A DNA stretch of 64,000 nt from Hallella colorans. Lineage in GTDB: Bacteria > Bacteroidota > Bacteroidia > Bacteroidales > Bacteroidaceae. Shown here one piece after another: positions 54,863-63,620 of the stretch. The translations under genes and the position numbers were made by a program. Each line of letters opens with the position of its first letter. Position 1 is the first letter of the stretch. The notes under the pieces were generated by a model, which searched no databases, had not been told where the DNA came from, and worked only from the letters and a program-made list of their open reading frames with translations. The stretch is taken from contig NZ_QENY01000011.1 of NCBI RefSeq assembly GCF_003096815.1, positions 36,220-100,219 on the forward strand, read 5' to 3'.

Positions 54863-55507
54863 TTAAAAGTCTTTAAGCGTGAAGTTGTAATCCAATGAGT
54901 GTACCACACCGGTGAGCGTCTTGATGTTAGACGAGGCCACCTGCGTGGTCTTGGTGGTCAATGGCGACACGATGAAGATGGCCACCGGCCCAGCCTCAGG
55001 CACGCCATTGTAAGAAGTCCTGAAATTGTAAATCCACAATTGCTTGCCCGATGCCATCCGGTACATTTTGCCACCGGTGCCTATCACCTTGTCAGCGTCT
55101 GCCGACGGGCGCCCCGGCACGAAGTCGTCGAGCATGGTGCGTTGTGGCAACACGCAGTCCAACAACATCTCCCGGCACTCGTCAACGGGTATATCGCTCA
55201 CCCTCTTGAGCCCATTGGCCAAGAGATAACGCCTGATGCTGTGGTTGGTGGGACCAAAAAAGGTGATGTTTTTGCCATACTCCGACGTGCCCTCAAACAC
55301 CGCGCGCAGGTTGGCGTGGTCTATCATCACGCGCGTGGAGTCCCAGTTGTAAGAGTCGAGCTTGAGGTAGTCCCACATGGTGGTTTGATGGTCGCCATTG
55401 GCAACACCTGTGTCTACCAGATTATAATCGGTGCAGCCCACTCCCGTGAGGGTGAGCGCGGCCACCGCGATGGCTGTCAATATATTTTTCATACGTTTAC
55501 TTTTCAT
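54863..55507 (-). CDS. Fasciclin (FAS1)-domain lipoprotein
   Basis: The roughly 214-residue protein has a lipoprotein signal ending LTGVGC and a FAS1-like domain with the signature NITFFGPTNHSIRRYLLANG and the later MYRMASGKQLWIYNF. Start could be ATG 55507 or 55492; both give the same mature protein. FAS1 lipoproteins commonly follow SusD in Bacteroidetes and may bind ligand or cell surface partners. It lies 17 bases after susD. Confidence 0.82.
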   Translation of the reverse strand: MKSKRMKNILTAIAVAALTLTGVGCTDYNLVDTGVANGDHQTTMWDYLKLDSYNWDSTRVMIDHANLRAVFEGTSEYGKNITFFGPTNHSIRRYLLANGLKRVSDIPVDECREMLLDCVLPQRTMLDDFVPGRPSADADKVIGTGGKMYRMASGKQLWIYNFRTSYNGVPEAGPVAIFIVSPLTTKTTQVASSNIKTLTGVVHSLDYNFTLKDF

Positions 55508-55524
55508 TTTGTGATTGCCGTTTT

Positions 55525-57072
55525 TTACATGTATTGCACCCAATAGGGCTTTTGCCTGATGACGGTGTTCGTGACCCTTCCGTTAGAATCTTTGTAGGCG
55601 CCATCTGGCACGGGCAGCGTCAGCGCGCCTCCACGGATGTCTTGTGGAGTGAGCGTGGTGAACTTGCCTTGCAGCTCGGACGCTATGTAATTGTTGCGCA
55701 CGATGTCAAAATAGCGCGCGTCGGTCTCGTATAAAAACTCTTTTTCGCGCTCCCGAAACACGGCCTTGCGCAAGCCCTCGGTATCTCTTGCGGCGGGATA
55801 TGGCTCTGCGCCGGCCCTGTGGCGTATGGCGTTCAGGTCGGCTATGGCAGCCGCGTCGCGACCCATCTTGGCGTTGCACTCGGCGCGGAGCAAATAGAAA
55901 TCGGCCAATCGCCAGTAAGTGTAGTTGCAATTTACCGACCGGAAGCTCTTGCCGCTTGGCGCGTACTGGTCGGCAATGTACAGAGCGGCGCGGTATTTGT
56001 GCATCAGCGCGTAGTCCACGCCGTCCACCTCATGCGGCTCGTCTATATTGTAGAAGTAGGCCTCGCGTCGCATGTCGCCCTTGTCGTACATCTGGTCCAC
56101 GGTTGATTTGTGCAGGCGATAGGTGGTATTGAAAGCCATGTCGCCCAAATTCTGCGTCTCGTCCAACGGCCAACTGCGGTAGTTCATGGCCACAAGGTTG
56201 GGCGTGCTGGAGAAATTGGAACGTGTGGCATCGAACGCGCACGAGAATATTTCCTCCGCATTGGGTCGTTCAGGGCTGGAGAGTGCCTCGCACAACTGCT
56301 CTGGCGACGGGCACAGGGCGTAAGCCCCCACCTTGCCATCAATGAGCATGGTGGCGTATTCCACGGCCTTGGCGTAGTCGGCGTTGGCATCTCCCCTCAG
56401 GCCATACAGCTCTATCACGCTGCCGCGCCATGCGTACAGGTGTGCCAGCAAGGCCGCACACGATCCTTTTGAGGCAAACTGCCGGTTGGTGATGGGCTGG
56501 CCGTTGATGTCCGTGAGCTTGTCGTAAGTGGGCAAAAGGTCCAAGCCCTTGCGCGCATGGGCTATGGCTTGGTCGAGCACGTCTATCTGCGGCGTGCATC
56601 CGTATGCCTTGATCGTTTTTGAATCAACGGTCAGCGGCACGTCACCATAGCGTTGCACAAGCGTGAGATAGCATATTCCGAGGGCAAACTCAGCTTGCCC
56701 TTGGTGAAAGGCGCGCCGCCCTTCGGTCAAGCCTTGGGTGCGGCCAATGTTGTCAAGAAGCAAGTTGGCCTCAAAGATGGTGCTGTAAAGGTCGGCCCAG
56801 TCTTGGCCAGTCTTCACGGTGTTGGGGTTCCATTGGCGTGTTTGGTCGCCAAAACTCATCTCGTCAAGCTTGAGCCCGGCAGCGCAAAAGGCGTTGTCAT
56901 CGGATATGGCCTTGTTGAGAAAATAGTGTATGGACGAGGTGGTGGCGTTGAGCTCCCGCTCGGTGTCGAACGAGTTGGCATACGTGAGGCTGTTTTCTGG
57001 CTTCAGGTCCAAGTCGCAAGCCGACAGGGTGAGGGCGAGCGCCACAGGCAATATATATATAAGATGTTTCAT
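55525..57072 (-). CDS. SusD/RagB-family outer-membrane lipoprotein
   Basis: The 515-residue protein has a lipoprotein signal (LTLSAC, Cys19) followed directly by the SusD start DLDLKPENSLTYANSFDTER. Helical core segments include LYSTIFEANLLLDNIGR and FHQGQAEFALGICYLTLVQR with RYGDVPLTVDSKTI, and the C-terminal SusD signature is REREKEFLYETDARYFDIVR. It follows susC by six bases and caps that porin. The neighbours (M16 peptidase, thioredoxin, MsrBA) suggest a peptide ligand, as for RagAB; this is inference. Confidence 0.95.
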   Translation of the reverse strand: MKHLIYILPVALALTLSACDLDLKPENSLTYANSFDTERELNATTSSIHYFLNKAISDDNAFCAAGLKLDEMSFGDQTRQWNPNTVKTGQDWADLYSTIFEANLLLDNIGRTQGLTEGRRAFHQGQAEFALGICYLTLVQRYGDVPLTVDSKTIKAYGCTPQIDVLDQAIAHARKGLDLLPTYDKLTDINGQPITNRQFASKGSCAALLAHLYAWRGSVIELYGLRGDANADYAKAVEYATMLIDGKVGAYALCPSPEQLCEALSSPERPNAEEIFSCAFDATRSNFSSTPNLVAMNYRSWPLDETQNLGDMAFNTTYRLHKSTVDQMYDKGDMRREAYFYNIDEPHEVDGVDYALMHKYRAALYIADQYAPSGKSFRSVNCNYTYWRLADFYLLRAECNAKMGRDAAAIADLNAIRHRAGAEPYPAARDTEGLRKAVFREREKEFLYETDARYFDIVRNNYIASELQGKFTTLTPQDIRGGALTLPVPDGAYKDSNGRVTNTVIRQKPYWVQYM

Positions 57073-57078
57073 GGTTGT

Positions 57079-60000
57079 TTAGAATTTGAGTTTTACGCCG
57101 AATGTTACCTTGCGGTTCAGGGGGTATTGATCGCCGGTGTCCTTGCCCGTATAGGGGTTCACGATCTCAGGGTCCAGCCCCGAGTAGTTGGTCAGCAAGA
57201 ACAGGTTCTCACCCGATACGTAGAGGTTCATGCCCTTGACGAAGAGCTTTTTGAGCCATTTCTCGGGCACGTTGTAGCCCAAAACCACTTGCTTGAGCCG
57301 CAAGAAGCTCACGCGCTCGATGTTTGAGTCTATGTTGCCATCATACTGTCCGAGGTAGCTCTCGTCGGCAAATTCCATGGAAGGATAGTCGGCTTTCTCG
57401 CCGGGTTTCTTCCAGAAGGTGTACTTGCGATAGTCGTTCATGATGACGCCGAAATTCTTGTTCAGGGCGAAGGCGCTACCCTTGACCATGTTCATCATCT
57501 TGCGGTCTATCATGTAGCTGAACAGCACGTCGAGCGTCAAGCCCTTCCATGTCAAGCGGCTGTTCACGCCTCCATAGGCGGCGGGCAGCGTGCTGCCGGC
57601 GTAATACACGTCGTCGTTGTCTATACGGCCGTCCATGTTCTGGTCTTTGATTTTCCGGCCGCCCACCCGCAGGGGATTGTTTTCCGAGATAAAGTAGAGC
57701 GGCGTGCGCTTGCCCTGCTGGTTATAATAATAAGGTATCTGATCCTCGCTCTGCACGATGCCCTCGTCCTTGAAAGTGTAGATGCCGTACACGGGGCGTC
57801 CGAGCACCTTGTCGGAGAGATCCTCGCCGTTGAACGACTTGCGGAAGAGGTTGTGGTTGCGGCTAAGATTGAAACCCAACGTCCAGCGCAGGTCGTCGCG
57901 ACGAATGACATCGGCCGACACCTCAAGCTCTATACCCTCGTTTGAGATGGCCGAGGCGTTGCTCCATATCTTGTTGGCGAAGAAGAAATTGCCCGGCAAC
58001 GAGGTCTGCATGAGCAGCGCGTCAGAGTATTTGTAATAGTAGTCGAGCTTGACGTTCAACCTGTAATCAAACAGTTGCAAATCCAGTCCCAAGTCGTACT
58101 GGTCGCTCTTCTCCCACGTGAGCTTGTTGTTGGCCAGATACTCGGGCACAAGACCGAGGCTTCCCAAGAAGGTGTTGGCCTCTGACATGATACCCAGCGC
58201 GAGGTAGGCTTCTTGGAATTTCTGTCCCGACCGGCCCCACGAGGCGCGCAACTTGCCGAAGCTGAGCCACCAAAGCGGTTTCATGAATGGCTCTTCGCTG
58301 AAGGCCCATCCCAACCCTACGGATGGGAATGTGCCCCACCTGACGTCGCTGCCAAACACCGACGAACCGTCGGCGCGGATGGAGAACTCGCCAAGATAGC
58401 GTTTCTTGTAGTTGTAAGCCACACGCCCGAGAAAGCTGCTCATGGCCTGCTCCTCCTTGTTGGTGAGCAGCCGTTGCAGAGCCTCCACGGTGCCATACTC
58501 GTTGGTGCGCAACTGTGGCCAGCCCTCGCCAGCGTATTTTATACGATTGGTGGGACCGCCCTTGGCCTCGCCGCCCAACGATTGCAGCAGGTCTCGGTTG
58601 TAAGTGAAACCGCCGAGTAGCTCCACGTTGTGCCGCTTGGCTATGTCAAACTTGTAGGTGAGCAGGTTCTCGGTCTGCAGGTTGGTCATCATCACGTTGT
58701 TGGCGTTGATGTTGCTGAGCCGGTCATAGGTGAGGTAGTCGGGGGTGAAAGTGTATGCCCGGGTGGCGTAGTGGTCTATGGAGAACGACGTGGAGAAGCG
58801 CAAGCCCCTCACGATGTCGTAGTTCAGGCCAACGGCGGCGCGGATGTTATAGTTTGAGTTTTGCCTATCCACGTCGCGCAGGTTTCTCACGGCTTGCTCC
58901 TCGGCCACCGACCCCCTGCCCGGCATGAGGGTGTTGGTGTTCTTGGGGTCGAACGTTAGGCCCTGCACTTTGCCCATGTCGGCAGCATTCTGGTTGGCGT
59001 AAGCCATGTTGAGCCTGACATAAGCGTCTACCTTAGGGGTGAGCTTGGCGTCAAGGTTGGACAGCAAGCTCAAGCGTCTGAAACTGGAACTAATCATGAT
59101 GCCGCGCTCGTCGTACACACCGGCGTTTACCATATAGCGCACGTTGTCGGTTCCGCCAGCGATCTGCGCGTCGGCCTTGGTGATACGTCCCACGCGAAAG
59201 GCGTAATCCCACCAGTTGGTGCGGTTGTTGTAAAAGGTGTTGAGCGAGTCTTGCACCACGCCGGGCAGGCGGCTCTCGTTTTCCAGCACTTTGCCGTTGC
59301 GCCAAAAATAGTCGAAAGACCCATCGTTGTTAACGTCCCATCCCCACGTGTCGTTATAACCCTTGGGCATGACGGTGCGACCCTCCATCCAATCATAATG
59401 GCCGGTACGCTGGCTCTTGGCCAAAAGCGTGGCAAAATCGCGCTCGCCCTTGCCCATAATCTGCGTAGGCGTGGCAGGCAGCCACGAGAGCGTCTGCGAG
59501 ACGTTGATATTAAACTCGGCCCGGCCGCTCTTGCCCTTCTTGGTGGTGATGAGTATCACGCCATTGGAGGCTCGAGAGCCATATAGCGACGCCGAGGCCG
59601 CGTCTTTGAGCACCTCCACCGACTCGATGCTCGAGGGGTCGAGGCCCGCCAAGGTGTTGATGCCGCCAGTGTTCGCGCCCGACGTGGCCACCACGGGCAC
59701 GCCGTCTATGACAAACAGTGGCGTGCCGTCGTTCACACCCTGCTGGTTGAGCGAGCTGAAACCACGTATGGTGATTTGCGAGCCACCGCCGCCGGGCGTG
59801 CCCGAGAGGTTGCTCACGCCCACACCAGCCATGCGCCCCTGCAACAATGTCTCAAGCGATGGGTTGGGCACGTTTTGCAATTGCTCAGCCTTCATGGACG
59901 ACACGGCGCCCACCATCTCGCGGGTGTTGCGTTTGCCATAGGCTATGACCTGCACCTCGCCGATGGATTGCACCGACGTGCGCATGACGATAGCGAGGGG

Positions 60001-60591
60001 TTGGCCCACCGCGAAAGGCACAGCCTTGGTCTCGTAGCCCACGCATGTGGCCGTGAGGGTGCCGTTGTCGCGGTCTACCTTTAATGTGAATTTACCATCC
60101 ACATCAGTCACCACGCCAATATTGGTGCCCTTGATTTGCAGCGTGGCAAAGGGCACGGACTCTCCGTTATTGTCCTTGACCGTGCCCGTCAGCTCTCGGC
60201 CATCGTCTTTTTTGACGTTCTCCATGCGGTAAACGCGCAGCACATTGCCCTCAATGCTATAAGCGAAAGGCGTGTGACTGAGCAACTGTTGCGCCGCTTG
60301 CGCGGCCGTCACGTTATCAAACGACACGGTGAGCGTGGTGGGATAGTTTCTCACCTCGTCGGTATAGCTCACCGTGTAGCCGCCCTGCTGACCGATAAAG
60401 TCGAGTATGGCAGGTACGCTCTTGTCTTTGAACGAGACCGAAAAATGATGGTCTGGGGTCTGGGCCAACGCTCCCGGCGAGCCTACACACACCAACGCCA
60501 TCATCGTCAAAACCGTCAAAAACACATTAGTCACGGCACGTCTCACCATGACCAATTTTTGCATAAAAATGCTTGAAAGGTTGTTGTTCAT
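57079..60591 (-). CDS. SusC/RagA-family TonB-dependent transporter with STN domain
   Basis: Complete 1170-residue porin. In order: signal peptide (to about 44, ending GALAQ); an STN domain (about 48-120, FKDKSVPAILDFIGQQGGYT) that normally talks to a FecR-type anti-sigma factor; a CarboxypepD_reg-like domain (about 133-215); the plug, with VIDGVPVV, DPSSIESVEVLKDAASASLY and GVILITTKKG; and a large barrel ending VTFGVKLKF. The STN domain suggests that transport is coupled to ECF-sigma signalling, but no FecR/sigma pair is adjacent. It heads the SusC-SusD-FAS1-lipoprotein series. Confidence 0.96.
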   Translation of the reverse strand: MNNNLSSIFMQKLVMVRRAVTNVFLTVLTMMALVCVGSPGALAQTPDHHFSVSFKDKSVPAILDFIGQQGGYTVSYTDEVRNYPTTLTVSFDNVTAAQAAQQLLSHTPFAYSIEGNVLRVYRMENVKKDDGRELTGTVKDNNGESVPFATLQIKGTNIGVVTDVDGKFTLKVDRDNGTLTATCVGYETKAVPFAVGQPLAIVMRTSVQSIGEVQVIAYGKRNTREMVGAVSSMKAEQLQNVPNPSLETLLQGRMAGVGVSNLSGTPGGGGSQITIRGFSSLNQQGVNDGTPLFVIDGVPVVATSGANTGGINTLAGLDPSSIESVEVLKDAASASLYGSRASNGVILITTKKGKSGRAEFNINVSQTLSWLPATPTQIMGKGERDFATLLAKSQRTGHYDWMEGRTVMPKGYNDTWGWDVNNDGSFDYFWRNGKVLENESRLPGVVQDSLNTFYNNRTNWWDYAFRVGRITKADAQIAGGTDNVRYMVNAGVYDERGIMISSSFRRLSLLSNLDAKLTPKVDAYVRLNMAYANQNAADMGKVQGLTFDPKNTNTLMPGRGSVAEEQAVRNLRDVDRQNSNYNIRAAVGLNYDIVRGLRFSTSFSIDHYATRAYTFTPDYLTYDRLSNINANNVMMTNLQTENLLTYKFDIAKRHNVELLGGFTYNRDLLQSLGGEAKGGPTNRIKYAGEGWPQLRTNEYGTVEALQRLLTNKEEQAMSSFLGRVAYNYKKRYLGEFSIRADGSSVFGSDVRWGTFPSVGLGWAFSEEPFMKPLWWLSFGKLRASWGRSGQKFQEAYLALGIMSEANTFLGSLGLVPEYLANNKLTWEKSDQYDLGLDLQLFDYRLNVKLDYYYKYSDALLMQTSLPGNFFFANKIWSNASAISNEGIELEVSADVIRRDDLRWTLGFNLSRNHNLFRKSFNGEDLSDKVLGRPVYGIYTFKDEGIVQSEDQIPYYYNQQGKRTPLYFISENNPLRVGGRKIKDQNMDGRIDNDDVYYAGSTLPAAYGGVNSRLTWKGLTLDVLFSYMIDRKMMNMVKGSAFALNKNFGVIMNDYRKYTFWKKPGEKADYPSMEFADESYLGQYDGNIDSNIERVSFLRLKQVVLGYNVPEKWLKKLFVKGMNLYVSGENLFLLTNYSGLDPEIVNPYTGKDTGDQYPLNRKVTFGVKLKF

Positions 60592-60630
60592 GCGTTAAAG
60601 TAGATTAATCTAAAGTTTTAAATAATTCTC

Positions 60631-60646
60631 TAATTTTGCAAAATTA
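60631..60646. promoter_or_regulatory. Palindromic -7 element upstream of susC
   Basis: TAATTTTGCAAAATTA is a perfect 16-bp palindrome made of two opposed TAnnTTTG boxes. The minus-strand copy (60646-60639) lies about 48 bases before the susC start codon. No -33 element is obvious at 19-20 bases. Confidence 0.5.
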
Positions 60647-60879
60647 ATATTTTCCGCCAAAAAAGCCACGCGTATGTGTTTTTTTAACATTTATCACGGT
60701 ATACAGGGCGACAGCCCTTCCGCCCGACGAGCGTGGCAAGAGGGTTGGGGCGCGCCGGAAAGAACGCGCGGGGCCATTCAGGGCAAATGGGTTTTGTCAT
60801 GGCCGCCAAATGTGTTTTGCCATGATAATCAAAGCGAAGATCGACAACAAAAACAGGCAAGCAATTTCGGCGAAAGACA

Positions 60880-61011
60880 ATTAAGCCCTAATCACGACAT
60901 GATTAAGCCCTAATCACGACACGATTAAGCCCTAATCACGACACGATTAAGCCCTAATCACGACACGATTGGGCCCTAATCACGACACGATTGGGCCCTA
61001 ATCACGACACG
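60880..61011. repeat. 22-bp tandem repeat, six units
   Basis: Units start at 60880, 60902, 60924, 60946, 60968 and 60990, nearly identical: ATTAAGCC then CTAATCACGACA(T/C)G, with ATTGGG in the last two. The core CCTAATCACGAC closely matches CCTAATCGCGAC in the array at 27212-27312. There are no spacers. Confidence 0.92.
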
Positions 61012-61151
61012 GTGCGCTTTCTCCCACGCGGCCACTTGTTTTTTGGGGCGCGGCTTGCCCCGGGTTGGCCGCCAACACGCGACGCTTGGCATGGCACGGC
61101 GCGTTGGCGGCAAACGGCGCGCGCCCATTCGCCCGCGCTGCCAACGCACCC

Positions 61152-61217
61152 GGGGACATCCTCATAAATGAGGATATGAACGGCCAAAATTATATCCTCA
61201 TTTATGAGGATGTCCCC
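61152..61217. repeat. 26-bp perfect inverted repeat with a palindrome in each arm
   Basis: Positions 61152-61177 are the exact reverse complement of 61192-61217, separated by 14 bases. Each arm contains the shorter palindrome ATCCTCAT-AA-ATGAGGAT or its complement, so ATGAGG/CCTCAT occurs four times. It lies 32 bases upstream of the -33 element of the lipoprotein gene. Confidence 0.9.
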
Positions 61218-61248
61218 ATATGGCGAAATAAATCATAAAAAATAAGTA

Positions 61249-61279
61249 TTGTGACATCCAAACCATTGCCCTAACTTTG
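61249..61279 (+). promoter_or_regulatory. Promoter of the LRR-like lipoprotein gene
   Basis: TTG (61249-61251) and TAACTTTG (61272-61279) fit the -33 and -7 elements with a 20-base gap. The ATG is at 61307, giving a leader of about 22 bases. Confidence 0.7.
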
Positions 61280-61306
61280 CACTCGAAAACATTAATTTTT
61301 TTACAA

Positions 61307-62692
61307 ATGAAAATCGTTAAGAATTTAGCCCTGCCAGTATTGGCATTTTTTGTGATGGGGCTTGCCTCATGCAGCAATGACGACGATGTAGTTAAGTACA
61401 GCGCGAACGCCCTAAAGAACACGGAGTTGATGAACATACTGAAGCAGAAAGGCTATCAGTTTGACAAAGACGGCAAGTTGGAACTCAACGACTTGGCGAA
61501 CAACACCACCTCGCTCGACCTTAGTGGCACCAAGCTAAAAGATTTAAGCGGGCTTGACATCCTGCCCAATCTGAAGGACGTAAAACTCTCCAATAACGGG
61601 TATGGACCAGTATTTGACTTTGCCCTGCTGCCGGCACAAATTACCGGTGTAGATTTGACAGGCAATGACATTTATGACTTTGAAGGACTGGTGAATGTAA
61701 AGACGGAAGAGAATGGTGATGAAACCGTAACACAGCTGCACAAAATCACGAAATTGTACTTGCCACAGACGGCAAAGTTCAACATCAAAGACCTTGTGCG
61801 TTTCTATCGAAAGAAGAAGGCAGAGATTGAGTCTGGCAGTATAGACGTGAAGATGGAAACAGCAAAAGGCGACTTGCAGAAATACAATACCATTCGCGAG
61901 ATACCTGATGAGAATATAAGGGCTAATTTCAAAAAATACTTTTCCAGCATCTTTGATGAAGACGGTATTCATATTGACATCAACAAGCGGTTAAACAACA
62001 ATGATAGGTCGAATGCCTGTGTATTTAATAAGTGGTACGGAGTTGCCACTGCTGAAACACTGGAAGGGGTACAATATATTGTGAACAATCCTTATTGGGA
62101 CGGCAAACTTCTTACTGTAAACCTGACAAACAAAGCGAAACTCCCGTACCTGAGACCCTGTAGCGGTCTCATGACCTTGTCATTGACAGACGTGGATGCC
62201 TCTGAAGGCATCAATCTTGAGGATGCTACAAACATGACAGGTTTCCTATGGGTAAAGGTTAGCGGTATTAGCGAAATAGATTTAAGCCATAGTGCTCTGT
62301 TTGGTCGGAGAGCGATTGAGCAGGAACAGGATGGTCCCGGTGGTTCCTCACTTGTTTTTGTAGAATGCCCGGATTTGAAAAAGATAGCTTTACCAGAAAA
62401 AAGCGGGTTGCGATCTTATATGATAACATTTGCGAATATGAAGAGTATAGAACAGGTAGATTTGTCCAAATTTAAGATGATATCCAATTTGGAACTTGGC
62501 GGTTTATCTGCGAATTGTCGTGTTACCTATCCGGAATTGACGGAATTTCATACCTACGATAAAAAAACTTCGGCGGTTTCAACATGCAAATGCACTAACG
62601 ATTGCAAAGTTAAAAAATATTTTCATAAAAGCATTCAAATGGACAACGAAAATTCAATTTTTCTCTCGGACGACGATTTATTTTGTCTGTGA
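61307..62692 (+). CDS. LRR-like surface lipoprotein, 3' end probably replaced by an IS30-family insertion
   Basis: The frame encodes 461 residues. A lipoprotein signal (FFVMGLASC, Cys22) is followed by short leucine-rich turns (LELNDLANNTTSLDLSGTKL; LPNLKDVKLSNNGYGPVFDF), a charged helix region (about 165-215) and more beta/LRR-like turns (ISEIDLSHSALFG; MKSIEQVDLSKFKMISNLEL). From about residue 430 (CKCTNDCKVKKYFHKS) the composition changes, and from 62609 the frame runs antisense into the transposase gene, so the natural C-terminus has probably been lost. Function unknown; protein binding at the surface is likely. Confidence 0.72.
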   Translation: MKIVKNLALPVLAFFVMGLASCSNDDDVVKYSANALKNTELMNILKQKGYQFDKDGKLELNDLANNTTSLDLSGTKLKDLSGLDILPNLKDVKLSNNGYGPVFDFALLPAQITGVDLTGNDIYDFEGLVNVKTEENGDETVTQLHKITKLYLPQTAKFNIKDLVRFYRKKKAEIESGSIDVKMETAKGDLQKYNTIREIPDENIRANFKKYFSSIFDEDGIHIDINKRLNNNDRSNACVFNKWYGVATAETLEGVQYIVNNPYWDGKLLTVNLTNKAKLPYLRPCSGLMTLSLTDVDASEGINLEDATNMTGFLWVKVSGISEIDLSHSALFGRRAIEQEQDGPGGSSLVFVECPDLKKIALPEKSGLRSYMITFANMKSIEQVDLSKFKMISNLELGGLSANCRVTYPELTEFHTYDKKTSAVSTCKCTNDCKVKKYFHKSIQMDNENSIFLSDDDLFCL

Positions 62693-63620
62693 CCTTAGTT
62701 ACATACTGATGACTTATATCATCAAAAGAAGATGATTTTGGAATATATTGTCTTATAAGACCATTTTGATTTTCTATCAAACCTTTTTGCCATGATGAAT
62801 ACGGATCTGTGAAATAGACAGTAATGCCAAGTTTCTTTGTAATGTATTCATGACAGGCAAATTCTAATCCGTTATCAGTTGTTATAGTCTTGATAAATTT
62901 CTTATATGGCATCAATAACCGAACTACCGTTTTTGCCAGCTCTTTTGCCTCCTTTCCTTTATTAAGTTTCCTCATAAACAACATTCCTGTTTTCTTTTCC
63001 GTAATGGTCAATATGGCACCTCGATTCCCTTTGCCAAGAATAGTGTCCATTTCGAAATCTCCGAAGCGTCTGCCATCTGCTTCTTCTGGTCGATCTGTTA
63101 TTTTTGTCCTGTTACAAATCATTGATCCATCAATACTTACGGGACGTGACCGGTGTTTGAGTTTATGGCGACAATATAGATATAAAGTCCCTCCATTTTT
63201 CTTATCCTTACGAATGATTTTATATATAGTTTCATGAGATATTATCATGCCACGTTCTTTTAGCACAGCAGAGATTTGTTGTGGAGACCATTGTTCTTCT
63301 ATCAACAATCTTATTGCTTCATTTTTCACTTCATCCGAAATGGCACGGTTGCCTGGCTTTCGTTTCTTCCTTTGGTCCGCATTTTTCTGAGCCGTTTCCC
63401 AATTATAATTTCCACGGACACCGCTGTTCCGTTTGATTTCCCGGGAAATGGTAGAAGGATCAACACCTATTGATTGTGCAATTTTTGCCTTACTACATCC
63501 GTTTTTAGTAAGTACAGAAATCGCACATCTTTGCTGTGAGGTTAAATGGTTATACATGTATATAAAATTAGTTTATGAATGAGACAAGTCATCTTTATTG
63601 CGTGATTAAATGTTTTTAAC
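62609..63620. mobile_element. IS30-family insertion sequence (boundaries tentative)
   Basis: The element is defined by its transposase gene. Exact ends are not resolved: GTTAAAAA at 62609-62616 and TTTTTAAC at 63613-63620 are the best inverted match I see, giving about 1.0 kb, a usual size for the family. Target-site duplication could not be confirmed. Confidence 0.45.
62610..63557 (-). CDS. IS30-family transposase
   Basis: The 315-residue protein has two N-terminal helix-turn-helix parts (LTSQQRCAISVLTKNGCSKA with IAQSIGVDPSTISREIKRNS; EQWSPQQISAVLKERG) and a DDE catalytic core: first Asp in DFEMDTILGKGNRGA, second in TTDNGLEFACHEY, and Glu in PYSSWQKGLIENQNGLIRQY. Length and motifs fit the IS30/IS4351-like group common in Bacteroidales. 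No frameshift or stop is seen, so it is potentially active. Confidence 0.93.
   Translation of the reverse strand: MYNHLTSQQRCAISVLTKNGCSKAKIAQSIGVDPSTISREIKRNSGVRGNYNWETAQKNADQRKKRKPGNRAISDEVKNEAIRLLIEEQWSPQQISAVLKERGMIISHETIYKIIRKDKKNGGTLYLYCRHKLKHRSRPVSIDGSMICNRTKITDRPEEADGRRFGDFEMDTILGKGNRGAILTITEKKTGMLFMRKLNKGKEAKELAKTVVRLLMPYKKFIKTITTDNGLEFACHEYITKKLGITVYFTDPYSSWQKGLIENQNGLIRQYIPKSSSFDDISHQYVTKVTDKINRRPREKLNFRCPFECFYENIF

Larger units (their letters stand above)
60647..61248. other. Gene-free region with tandem array and nested inverted repeat
   Basis: About 600 bases between divergent genes hold no credible gene but carry the six-unit 22-bp array (60880-61011), a GC-rich stretch rich in GCGC (61015-61150) and the 26-bp nested inverted repeat (61152-61217). 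The GC-rich stretch shows no coding pattern. Confidence 0.6.

Noticed and set aside
60880..61011. Possible CRISPR array
   Set aside because: The 22-bp units are directly adjacent with no unique spacers and no cas genes are present.
61152..61217. Possible invertible promoter of the kind used for Bacteroides capsule switching
   Set aside because: Only 14 bases separate the arms, too few to contain a promoter, and the promoter lies outside the repeat.
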